Program-made: the position numbers and the translations under genes
Shown: piece by piece, positions 8,947 through 15,678 of the stretch
How positions within the stretch are numbered: position 1 is the first letter of the stretch
Layout of the letters: every line of letters starts with the position of its first letter
Source of the DNA: Verrucomicrobiales bacterium
Lineage (GTDB): Bacteria; Verrucomicrobiota; Verrucomicrobiia; Verrucomicrobiales; DEV007
Direction: 5' to 3'
Length of the DNA stretch: 64,000 nucleotides
NCBI GenBank assembly: GCA_002698785.1
Contig: PAAG01000051.1
Span: 186,001 to 250,000 of the forward strand
The notes under the pieces: generated by a model
The model's database searches: none
What the model saw: only the letters and a program-made list of their open reading frames with translations
What the model was told of the DNA's origin: nothing

Positions 8947-8966
8947 ATTTCTGTCTTTACAGAAAT
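8947..8966 (-). promoter_or_regulatory. Perfect operator-like palindrome upstream of the GbsR-type regulator gene
   Basis: ATTTCTGT-N4-ACAGAAAT, perfect 8-bp arms, ending 8 bases before the regulator's ATG. A TATAGA hexamer directly upstream (minus strand) could be the -10 element, which would place the start of transcription inside the palindrome. It matches the element at 8361-8380 in sequence, arm length, spacer and distance to the start codon. Confidence 0.7.
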
Positions 8967-9020
8967 CTATAAAACATGTTCGAGCAAGCTCTTTTTCCGC
9001 ATTTCCAACTATTTCCCTTG

Positions 9021-9049
9021 TTTACGGGTTCACCGGGCAATCGTATAGT
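9021..9049 (+). promoter_or_regulatory. Candidate sigma-70-type promoter for the coiled-coil membrane protein gene
   Basis: TTTACG at 9021-9026, exactly 17 bases, then TATAGT at 9044-9049: close to the TTGACA-N17-TATAAT consensus. The expected transcription start (about 9055-9057) almost coincides with the ATG at 9058, which has no Shine-Dalgarno sequence. This suggests a leaderless message. Confidence 0.5.
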
Positions 9050-9057
9050 TTATCTAC

Positions 9058-9561
9058 ATGGAAACACTCAAGGCCATATTCACTCACTGGTTTTTCTGGG
9101 GCTTTGTCCTCGGATTCTTCCTCTGCGTTCTTTCACTGATTGCTCACGCCAAGACCAGAGGCGAGCTGAAGCGCCTGAAAGGACATCTCAGCGATAAACT
9201 GGAAATCGAAGCCGAAAAGATGGCTGAGATGAAGACCAAGATAGACGACCTCAAGCAGGAGAACGAGAACCTCCGCATGAAGATCAATTCGGGACGCGCC
9301 GGTAGCGATTACCAGTCACTGGAACGGGAGCTCGAAATTTACGCTCGCGCTGAGAAGGGCATGGTCGTGAACGCTCCTGGCTTTGCCCAGGCATGGGAGA
9401 AGGCAAAAGAGGCAGCGCTCCTTGAACTTGAAAGCGAGGAATCGGGAAAGAGTCTACCGCGGCGGATTTTTAAGAAATTCTTTACGAAGAGCAGCGCCGC
9501 CGTGGAAGCAGAAGTTGTCGACGCGCTTCCATCCGAGTCCACTACTAAGGCAAATTCCTGA
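9058..9561 (+). CDS. Membrane-anchored coiled-coil protein of unknown function
   Basis: The 167-residue product has one N-terminal membrane segment (about residues 11-31, WFFWGFVLGFFLCVLSLIAH). A heptad-rich coiled coil (about 36-80) follows, then a conserved-looking helical stretch with VNAPGFAQAWEKAK near 101, and a basic/acidic tail. The N-in or N-out topology is unclear; positive residues after the segment (KTRGELKRLKGH) suggest the coiled coil is cytoplasmic. I recognise no family. It stands alone on the plus strand, divergent from the GbsR-type regulator, with a probable promoter abutting its start codon. Confidence 0.68.
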   Translation: METLKAIFTHWFFWGFVLGFFLCVLSLIAHAKTRGELKRLKGHLSDKLEIEAEKMAEMKTKIDDLKQENENLRMKINSGRAGSDYQSLERELEIYARAEKGMVVNAPGFAQAWEKAKEAALLELESEESGKSLPRRIFKKFFTKSSAAVEAEVVDALPSESTTKANS

Positions 9562-9630
9562 AAGGATTTCTGCCACCGTGCGTCGAAAGACTCACTTGAA
9601 GGATGCGCGTCTCCGCGCACTTTCCGCGAC

Positions 9631-10227
9631 ATGACTCTTGACCTTCCAGACCGGGAATTTGCCGGATACATCTTCGATTGCGATGGAACACTCGTTGATT
9701 CCATGCCGCTACACTACCGAGCTTGGACGGCAAGTTTCGAACATCATGGTGCTCCGTGGAACTGGTCGGAGGACGAGTTCTATGCTTCGGCTGGTGTCCC
9801 AGACCGAGTTACGGTGGGCAAGCTGAATGAGGAGTATGGGGCAAACATCGACCCGGACGACGTACATGCCTACAAGCTCGAATGGTATTCTTCCAGCCTT
9901 CACGAGTTGAGTCCCGTTGCCGCAGTCGAATCAATCGCTCGCGAGCTGCATGCTCAGGGAAAGAAGATCTCGGTCGCTTCCGGTAGTGATCTTTCTATCG
10001 TTCAACCTTCTCTTGAAGTGACGGGATTGATCGAAATGTTTGATATCATCATCACCCCGGCAGATGTCGAGCGCGGCAAGCCGGCCCCGGATATGTTCCT
10101 CCTGGCCGCAGAAAGAATGGGAGTTGCTCCAGAGCACTGTCTCGTTTTCGAAGATGGACAAGCCGGAATTGATGCGGCAAACGCAGCTGGAATGGCGAGT
10201 GTGTTCGTGCCAAGCCGGGATCTGTAA
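9631..10227 (+). CDS. HAD-superfamily phosphatase/phosphomutase, beta-phosphoglucomutase-like
   Basis: The 198-residue product has all HAD motifs: DCDGTLVDSM near residue 16 (nucleophile and acid/base Asp), VASGSD near 114, GKPAPDMF near 149 and VFEDGQAGIDAA near 172. The helical cap between motifs I and II puts it with the YqaB/beta-phosphoglucomutase/DOG phosphatase group. These act on small phosphorylated sugars in the cytosol; YqaB dephosphorylates fructose-1-phosphate. The exact substrate cannot be read from sequence. A small hairpin (TGCGCG-TCTC-CGCGCA, 9604-9619) lies just before the start. Confidence 0.87.
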   Translation: MTLDLPDREFAGYIFDCDGTLVDSMPLHYRAWTASFEHHGAPWNWSEDEFYASAGVPDRVTVGKLNEEYGANIDPDDVHAYKLEWYSSSLHELSPVAAVESIARELHAQGKKISVASGSDLSIVQPSLEVTGLIEMFDIIITPADVERGKPAPDMFLLAAERMGVAPEHCLVFEDGQAGIDAANAAGMASVFVPSRDL

Positions 10228-10283
10228 CCTATCCAAGGCAAAATTTTCGTTGTTTCTGAACGCCTGACGAGAGAAACTGAATC

Positions 10284-10664
10284 GTGTTCCAAGTCATCTT
10301 CAACGAAATCAGCGCGGCCGAGATTTCTCAGCTCCCGACCCTTGAGCAGCTTGAGGTGCTGAATGAATTCCAGGTTCGCCCCGAAGATTTGGAAGGTTTA
10401 GAAGAGAAGGGCGATGAAGCTCCATTTGGACAGATAGAAAGAAACGGGAAGGTTCTCTATCGTTATCGCGCGAGCGATGTGCGGATTTATTTTGAGGTAA
10501 CCGAAAACCACGAATCCATCATCGTACATCGCGTTCTTCACAAAAACACTCTTCAGGATTTCCTCTACCGGGCCAAACTTCCGATGGGTGAAGACGAAAG
10601 CCTCGCAGAGTCAAAACAGTTCTGGGAACTGATCGAAGAAGGGGCCCGCGCACGTAGAGTGTAG
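10284..10664 (+). CDS. Lone RelE/ParE-fold protein
   Basis: The 126-residue product has a central stretch (about residues 51-95) that reads like a RelE/ParE toxin core: a KVLYRYRASDVRIYFEV strand pair, then SIIVHRVLHKNTLQDF. This follows the YR-x-R-x-x-D-x-R-x-x-Y-x-V pattern of RelE-type ribonucleases. It is longer than typical RelE (about 90), with extra acidic residues at both ends. No antitoxin gene flanks it: the HAD gene is upstream and accB downstream. It may therefore be a domesticated regulator or an orphan toxin. The assignment rests on pattern similarity and is moderately secure. Confidence 0.55.
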   Translation: MFQVIFNEISAAEISQLPTLEQLEVLNEFQVRPEDLEGLEEKGDEAPFGQIERNGKVLYRYRASDVRIYFEVTENHESIIVHRVLHKNTLQDFLYRAKLPMGEDESLAESKQFWELIEEGARARRV

Positions 10665-10696
10665 CAGGAACCTGTTATTTCTATCGAGTATCGAAC

Positions 10697-10725
10697 TTGA
10701 CGAAGTGACAAAGTGCGCTTTCTAT
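10697..10725 (+). promoter_or_regulatory. Candidate promoter for accB-accC
   Basis: TTGACG (10697-10702), 17-base spacer, TTCTAT (10720-10725). It lies in a 159-base spacer upstream of accB, leaving a leader of about 90 bases. A GAGAGGGA purine run (about 10810-10817) is the probable ribosome binding site for the accB GTG start. Confidence 0.45.
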
Positions 10726-10823
10726 CCGAGCGCTTTTTACGCTGGAAAGTTATCTGTTTGGCAGTAAGAATGCGGTCGGGCAAACGCCCAACAAACTGAA
10801 TTTCAATCGAGAGGGAAACCGCC

Positions 10824-11309
10824 GTGGACTTCAAAGACATCAAGAAAATCGTAGAGCTGATGGATCAGCACGGGCTTTCTGTTTTCAAACTTGAACAGGA
10901 TGAGACAAAGCTTGAGCTGAAAAAGGGTGGAGACATCGACATCAAAGCCATCCAAAGCCTGATGGCCTCAGCTCCCGTGGCCCAGGCTGTCCCAGCGGCT
11001 GCACCAATTGCAACTTCCACAGGAGCGGCCGCCGCTCCCGCCGGAGCTGAAGGTGGGCTCCCGGAGGGTGTAGAGGAGATTACCTCTCCCATGGTTGGAA
11101 CCTTTTACTCTTCCCCATCACCTGATTCTGATCCCTTTACGACCGTCGGGTCAAAAGTCGCCGCAGACACCACCGTTTGCATTATCGAAGCGATGAAGGT
11201 GATGAATGAGATCAAAGCCGAGATATCTGGAGAGATCGTAGAAGTTCTCATCGAAAACGGCACCGCCGTTCAATTCGGCGAACCCCTCTTCCGCGTTAAG
11301 AAGGGCTAA
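10824..11309 (+). CDS. accB: Biotin carboxyl carrier protein of acetyl-CoA carboxylase
   Basis: The 161-residue product has the usual AccB layout: an N-terminal helix pair, a flexible Ala/Pro-rich linker (about residues 53-80) and a C-terminal biotinyl domain. The E-A-M-K-V-M motif there puts the biotin attachment Lys at residue 125. It carries biotin between biotin carboxylase and carboxyltransferase in the first step of fatty acid synthesis. Translation starts at GTG 10824. accC follows 45 bases downstream, the classical accBC operon; accA and accD are not in the window. Confidence 0.97.
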   Translation: MDFKDIKKIVELMDQHGLSVFKLEQDETKLELKKGGDIDIKAIQSLMASAPVAQAVPAAAPIATSTGAAAAPAGAEGGLPEGVEEITSPMVGTFYSSPSPDSDPFTTVGSKVAADTTVCIIEAMKVMNEIKAEISGEIVEVLIENGTAVQFGEPLFRVKKG

Positions 11310-11354
11310 TCTCTTCCCGGAGACGAATCCGGAACACATTCTAGCGCAGACGAC

Positions 11355-12743
11355 ATGTTCAAGAACATTCTTGTAGCCAACCGAGGCGAGATCGCCCTTC
11401 GAGTAATTCGCGCAGCGAAGGAACTGGGAGTCCGAACCACCGCAATTTACTCGGAAGCTGACGTCGACTCCATGCACGTTCACCTTGCTGACGATGCGAT
11501 CTGTATCGGACCGCCATCGAGCGCTGAGTCGTACCTCAAGATGGAAGCAATCCTGTCCGCTGCGGAGATTGCGAATGTCGATGCGATCCATCCCGGATAC
11601 GGTTTCCTATCCGAGAACCCTCGCTTTGCTGAACTCTGCGAGAGTTGTAATGTCAAATTCATTGGCCCATCCGCCGAAGTCATCTCCCTGATGGGAGACA
11701 AGAATCAGGCCCGTGCAACTGCTACCAAATATGGAGTTCCCGTTACTCCCGGTTCTGAGGGCATCGTGGAAACAGAGGAAGAAGCCATCGCGGTCGCAGA
11801 GCAGATTGGCTATCCTGTGATGATTAAGGCGAGCGCGGGCGGCGGCGGTCGCGGCATGCGTCCTGCCCTGAACAAAGCCACTTTTGTCTCAGCATTCCAT
11901 GCAGCACGCGCGGAGGCGGAAGCCTGTTTTGGATCCCCCGATGTCTACATCGAGAGACTCGTGGAGAACCCTCACCACGTGGAATTTCAGATCGTCGCCG
12001 ACAGCCACGGGAACGTCAAAGAACTCGGCGAACGTGACTGCTCGATGCAGCGCCGTAACCAGAAGATCATCGAAGAAACGCCATCCCCGCTGATCAGCAA
12101 CGAGCTTCGCCAGCGTATGGCTGAGGCCTCAGAATCCCTGGTGAAGAATATCGGTTACGAAAACTGTGGAACGATCGAATATCTCGTGGACGACAACGAG
12201 AATTTCTACTTCATGGAGATGAACACCCGAATTCAGGTGGAACATCCCATTACTGAGGAAGTTCGAGGGTGCGACCTCATCAAAGAGCAGATTCGAGTAG
12301 CAGCTGGACACAAGCTTTCCGAGCACGTGGTAGAGAGCGAACCTCGCGGGCATTCCATCGAGTGCCGTATTAACGCGGAGGATCCCTACAACAACTTTGC
12401 CCCGAGCCCCGGTAAGATTCGACTCTTCTACGCACCAGGCGGTCGCGGCGTTCGCGTCGACACCCACGTCTACAGCGGATACGAAGTGCCACCGAACTAC
12501 GATTCGATGATCGCCAAGCTGATCGTCACAGGAGCGACTCGCGACATCGCAATCGCCAGGATGATTCGTTCCCTCAACGAATTTGTCGTGCGAGGAATCA
12601 AGACTACCATTCCGTTCCAGGCGTCTATTTTGAAGCACAACGCTTTCCGTAGCGGCGACTACAACATTGCATGGGTGGAGAAATTCCTCGCTTCGCAGCC
12701 TGGGCCTCCTGAAGTGCCAGACATCATGCTGGAAGAGGATTGA
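11355..12743 (+). CDS. accC: Biotin carboxylase subunit of acetyl-CoA carboxylase
   Basis: The 462-residue product is slightly longer than E. coli AccC (449). It begins with the biotin carboxylase signature [21 protein letters not shown] near residue 4 and contains the ATP-grasp glycine loop [11 protein letters not shown] near residue 159. The [12 protein letters not shown] stretch is near 227, and the catalytic [12 protein letters not shown] stretch with its Glu and Arg is near 289. It carboxylates biotin on AccB using ATP and bicarbonate. It is co-transcribed with accB. Confidence 0.98.
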   Translation: MFKNILVANRGEIALRVIRAAKELGVRTTAIYSEADVDSMHVHLADDAICIGPPSSAESYLKMEAILSAAEIANVDAIHPGYGFLSENPRFAELCESCNVKFIGPSAEVISLMGDKNQARATATKYGVPVTPGSEGIVETEEEAIAVAEQIGYPVMIKASAGGGGRGMRPALNKATFVSAFHAARAEAEACFGSPDVYIERLVENPHHVEFQIVADSHGNVKELGERDCSMQRRNQKIIEETPSPLISNELRQRMAEASESLVKNIGYENCGTIEYLVDDNENFYFMEMNTRIQVEHPITEEVRGCDLIKEQIRVAAGHKLSEHVVESEPRGHSIECRINAEDPYNNFAPSPGKIRLFYAPGGRGVRVDTHVYSGYEVPPNYDSMIAKLIVTGATRDIAIARMIRSLNEFVVRGIKTTIPFQASILKHNAFRSGDYNIAWVEKFLASQPGPPEVPDIMLEED

Positions 12744-12788
12744 TCCTTCGCAGTTGAATTCCTAGCTACGGCCTGCCAGACTCACCAA

Positions 12789-14183
12789 GTGAAAAAGTTC
12801 TGGCAGAACATTCGCTTCGCTTTCAGAGCCACTCGCTCGTCGATATCGGGTTCGAGTTCTTTTTACGCAGCAGTCACCCTTTGTGCTGCTATTTGCATTG
12901 CAGCCATTGTTCTCTGGTGGGTTTTCAAAGGACAAACACAACAGACCCTCCTGCTTTTCTCAGGGCAGGACGGAGGCACCTACAAACCCCTCGCTGTGGA
13001 AATAGCAAAGCTGGTTGAGCGGGAGAACCCCGGTCTACGTGTCAAAGTGATGGAAAGCCAGGGATCGCTGGAAAATCTCAGACAGGTAGCAGACGATCAA
13101 TCCGGGAGAACACTCGGCATCATTCAAAACGATATAGATATTCCCCTCTCGTTCCCCGAGGACACCCCAAACTCAATTCGCAGCCTGCTCCCGCTCCATC
13201 AGGGTGTGTTGCATTTTTTTGTTCGTGAAGATTCGGGCATTGAGTCGATTCCAGATCTTCGGGGTAAGGTGTTGGCAGAAGGCCTCCCCGAAAGCGGGAC
13301 GCCACGCATCGTGGATTCACTATTGCGGCATTACGAAATTCCACCCGGAGCTGTCGATCGCAGATCGCTCTCACTTCAAGACGCCTGCGATCAATTTCGC
13401 GATGGCGAAGTACAGGCAATCATCATGGCGATGGGATTGAAGTCTCGTAAGTTCGAGGACCTGATCTCTGAGGTTCCAGTAAAATTTGTCGGCATCGGGG
13501 ATACTGTTGATGTTGGCAGCGAAATCGAAGGGTTTCGCCTGACCTACCCATTCGTCCAAGCGACGATGATTCCTAAATACGCCTACAGCGCGCCCAGCGA
13601 AGAACGACAGGGTATTCCCGAGAAGGCAATTCCCGCCATCGGTATTCGAGCCGTTTTGATTGGGCGGACGGATTTACACGATCTCACCGCAAACCGCATC
13701 GCCCGGACTCTGATAGAGAGAAAATCATCCCTGTCACGAAGTCACCCGAGCGCTGCACAGATCACGGAAAAGTTTGATCCCAGCCAACTACAGTTTCCTA
13801 TCCACAAGGGAGCCCACCGTTATTTTCATCGTGACGACCCGGGGTTTCTTCAGCGCAACGCTGAGGTGTTGGGTTTTTTGTTGTCACTCGGCGCCGCCGC
13901 GACTGGCTTTTTCCTTTCTTTGCAGAGATGGCTTCGCAGAATGCGAAAAAACCGCATCGATGCTTATTACATCCAACTCGATCAGTTGATCCAACCGCTT
14001 CACGATTCAGATCTCAACAGAGAGCAGCTAGTGGAACTGGAAGGGAAATTGCAACAAATGCAGCGGCGAGCCATTCGCCAACTCGCGCAGGAGAAGCTGT
14101 TCGCCGATGAATCGTTTCGAATTTTTCAGGCTTTGCTCTTAGAAGGACGCGACGAAGTACGACGTCAATTGGCTGACAGTTGA
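12789..14183 (+). CDS. Membrane-anchored TAXI-family solute-binding protein
   Basis: The 464-residue product starts at GTG 12789. An N-terminal hydrophobic segment (about residues 27-49) is followed by a TAXI (TRAP-associated extracytoplasmic immunogenic) binding domain. This shows LFSGQDGGTYKPLAVEIAKL near residue 56 and the two-lobe fold up to about residue 345. Unusually, a second membrane segment follows (about 360-382), then an 80-residue, charged, helical C-terminal tail that should be cytoplasmic. TAXI proteins normally feed fused TRAP permeases; none is nearby. With its two anchors and cytoplasmic tail it may act as a membrane sensor rather than a transporter component. It follows accC by 45 bases. 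Confidence 0.75.
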   Translation: MKKFWQNIRFAFRATRSSISGSSSFYAAVTLCAAICIAAIVLWWVFKGQTQQTLLLFSGQDGGTYKPLAVEIAKLVERENPGLRVKVMESQGSLENLRQVADDQSGRTLGIIQNDIDIPLSFPEDTPNSIRSLLPLHQGVLHFFVREDSGIESIPDLRGKVLAEGLPESGTPRIVDSLLRHYEIPPGAVDRRSLSLQDACDQFRDGEVQAIIMAMGLKSRKFEDLISEVPVKFVGIGDTVDVGSEIEGFRLTYPFVQATMIPKYAYSAPSEERQGIPEKAIPAIGIRAVLIGRTDLHDLTANRIARTLIERKSSLSRSHPSAAQITEKFDPSQLQFPIHKGAHRYFHRDDPGFLQRNAEVLGFLLSLGAAATGFFLSLQRWLRRMRKNRIDAYYIQLDQLIQPLHDSDLNREQLVELEGKLQQMQRRAIRQLAQEKLFADESFRIFQALLLEGRDEVRRQLADS

Positions 14184-14210
14184 CTTCACATGCACAATTA
14201 TTGCATATAA

Positions 14211-14228
14211 TTACAATAATTATTGTAA
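14211..14228. promoter_or_regulatory. Perfect 18-bp AT-rich palindrome, candidate metalloregulator operator
   Basis: TTACAATAATTATTGTAA is its own reverse complement. It lies in the 91-base spacer 47 bases before the NicO-like transporter start, next to a related CAATTATTG at 14194-14202. Composition and symmetry resemble Fur-family boxes (Zur, Fur, PerR), but it has an even-length centre and is not an exact match to any known box. No hairpin-stabilising GC pairs or T-run follow, so an operator is more likely than a terminator. Confidence 0.5.
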
Positions 14229-14274
14229 ATTACTTCACTTAGGTTAAGCTAATGATGGTTTTCCCACGCCACCC

Positions 14275-14910
14275 ATGACACTTCAATCCGCACTGTTCCT
14301 GATAGGATTCTCATTCTCTCATGTGTTCTTTCCCGGACACCCTACTCCCCTGTTGTTGGCGACGGGCGGGATGGGGCTGAAAAACGCCTGGAAATTCACT
14401 CTCGGCATGGCCATCGCGCATGGCCTCCTGATGGCGCTCGCTCTAGCAGTGGGCGGATTTCTACTTCAACTCCTGACTGCTGCCTGGCCGGCAGGAAAAT
14501 TCTGGCTCAGCCACGTCGATATCCCGATTCTGCTGGTTCTCGGCCTGTTCCTGCTTCGCGAGGCGTTCCGTCGAGGCGATGAGGAAGAACGAGCCGCAAA
14601 GAAACTCGACCCAAAAAGGCCATTCTTAACGGGTGCGGCGATCGGCTTCATTCCCTGCCCTGACACAATCGGTTATGCCATGATCGGCGGAGCTCTGGGG
14701 GCCAGCGGACTACTGGAGCTGACTTTTGCCACTTCCATCGTTTTTCTTGGCACTGCGCTCGGTTTCTGCAGCGTCACGGCGGTCGCGGGTTTTGTTCCTA
14801 AACTGATTCGGAGTCCTAAGCTCGGTCCGGCGATTTGTCTGATCACCGCGCTCGTGTGCTTCGTGAACGTCACCTACCGCACTTGGACAACCTGGAAAGA
14901 CTGGGCATGA
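14275..14910 (+). CDS. Six-helix membrane transporter, NicO/TauE-like
   Basis: The 211-residue product has about six membrane segments. A GFIPCPDTIGYAMIGGAL motif near residue 124 and a histidine-bearing SHVFFPGHPTPLLLATGG motif near residue 14 resemble the paired H-x4-D/G-P-G-H and C-P motifs of nickel/cobalt exporters and their LysE/TauE-like relatives. A charged loop lies near residues 100-112. It probably moves a metal ion or small solute across the inner membrane. The AT-rich palindrome upstream suggests metal-responsive control. Its stop codon overlaps the start of the next gene (ATGA), so the lipoprotein is coupled to it. Substrate is uncertain. Confidence 0.6.
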   Translation: MTLQSALFLIGFSFSHVFFPGHPTPLLLATGGMGLKNAWKFTLGMAIAHGLLMALALAVGGFLLQLLTAAWPAGKFWLSHVDIPILLVLGLFLLREAFRRGDEEERAAKKLDPKRPFLTGAAIGFIPCPDTIGYAMIGGALGASGLLELTFATSIVFLGTALGFCSVTAVAGFVPKLIRSPKLGPAICLITALVCFVNVTYRTWTTWKDWA

Positions 14911-15293
14911 AAAAACTATTTATCCTTCTCTGCGCCTCCTTTTGCCTCATCTCATGCGGGGAAAAGAAGCAACCTGACCCAGAAGCGGAAGCCAGATGGC
15001 AACCCGGCGACGCAACGGTCGCAAAACACATCACGAGCGTGCACGGGTTTACGATCGGAGCCGCTGAAGATGCTTTTCTTCACGTGGAGAAAACCGAAAC
15101 CGGCAAAGTGAATGCCCACTTCCGCGATGAAATCCTCAAGGACCTTGGGGGAGAGCAGGCTCTAACCGTATTTGGCTGGACAGCGAACCCTATGGAGATT
15201 TCCAAAGCAGAGTATCTCTACTTTCTGGAAGCGCTGCACGCCTACCTCGTTCTCAAGGCTCCCAAATGGGACGGTGGAGAAGGGAAAACCTGA
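14907..15293 (+). CDS. Small lipoprotein coupled to the NicO-like transporter
   Basis: The 128-residue product starts at ATG 14907, overlapping the transporter stop by 4 bases. It has a typical lipoprotein signal (MKKLFILLCASFCLISC) with the modified Cys at 17. The mature domain is small and acidic, with no recognised motif; a W-T-A-N-P-M-E-I-S-K segment lies near residue 91. Tight coupling suggests that it works with the transporter at the cell envelope, for example as a metal-binding or accessory subunit, but no metal-binding cluster is visible. Confidence 0.7.
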   Translation: MKKLFILLCASFCLISCGEKKQPDPEAEARWQPGDATVAKHITSVHGFTIGAAEDAFLHVEKTETGKVNAHFRDEILKDLGGEQALTVFGWTANPMEISKAEYLYFLEALHAYLVLKAPKWDGGEGKT

Positions 15294-15297
15294 TTGG

Positions 15298-15642
15298 TTA
15301 ATACACTTTCCGGTTACCGGCCCAGTAGCCTCGCGGGACATTGGTCAGTTTTACAAAGACTCGGTCCTGCGGCACCTCCATCAGTGATTCGGCCAGATCG
15401 GAGAGTGACTGGCACAACTCATTAGTAGGGTCGGAAGGCAGTTCAATTCCCTCAATCTCAAAAAGAGCCGAAGGATCCGGCGCACCGCCAAATGTCATCG
15501 CCGCTCCTGCCTCCAACACCGCCATGGTGATCGACTCGGGCTTTCCGAGTTCTTTTGACACGATCGAAGTCACCTCGCCGCATAGACGGACCGAAGAGGG
15601 ATGATCGAATGGCACGTTGGTGGTAATCCGGACGAGAGGCAT
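15298..15642 (-). CDS. MIF-like tautomerase
   Basis: The 114-residue product has the length of macrophage migration inhibitory factor. After Met it begins PLVRITTNVP, giving the catalytic N-terminal Pro of the tautomerase superfamily. Lys near residue 34 (GKPES) and an AMTFGGAPDPSALFEI stretch near 48 match the MIF substrate pocket and core strand. Such proteins form trimers and tautomerise phenylpyruvate in vitro; the bacterial role is not settled. It is transcribed in the same direction as alaS, whose coding region ends 37 bases upstream. Confidence 0.88.
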   Translation of the reverse strand: MPLVRITTNVPFDHPSSVRLCGEVTSIVSKELGKPESITMAVLEAGAAMTFGGAPDPSALFEIEGIELPSDPTNELCQSLSDLAESLMEVPQDRVFVKLTNVPRGYWAGNRKVY

Positions 15643-15678
15643 GGCTCAACCTAGCGCAATCTTTCGACTGCGCTAGCG

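Noticed and set aside
10284-10664. A complete toxin-antitoxin pair around the RelE-like gene
   Set aside because: Neither neighbour is an antitoxin: one is a HAD phosphatase, the other accB more than 150 bases away.
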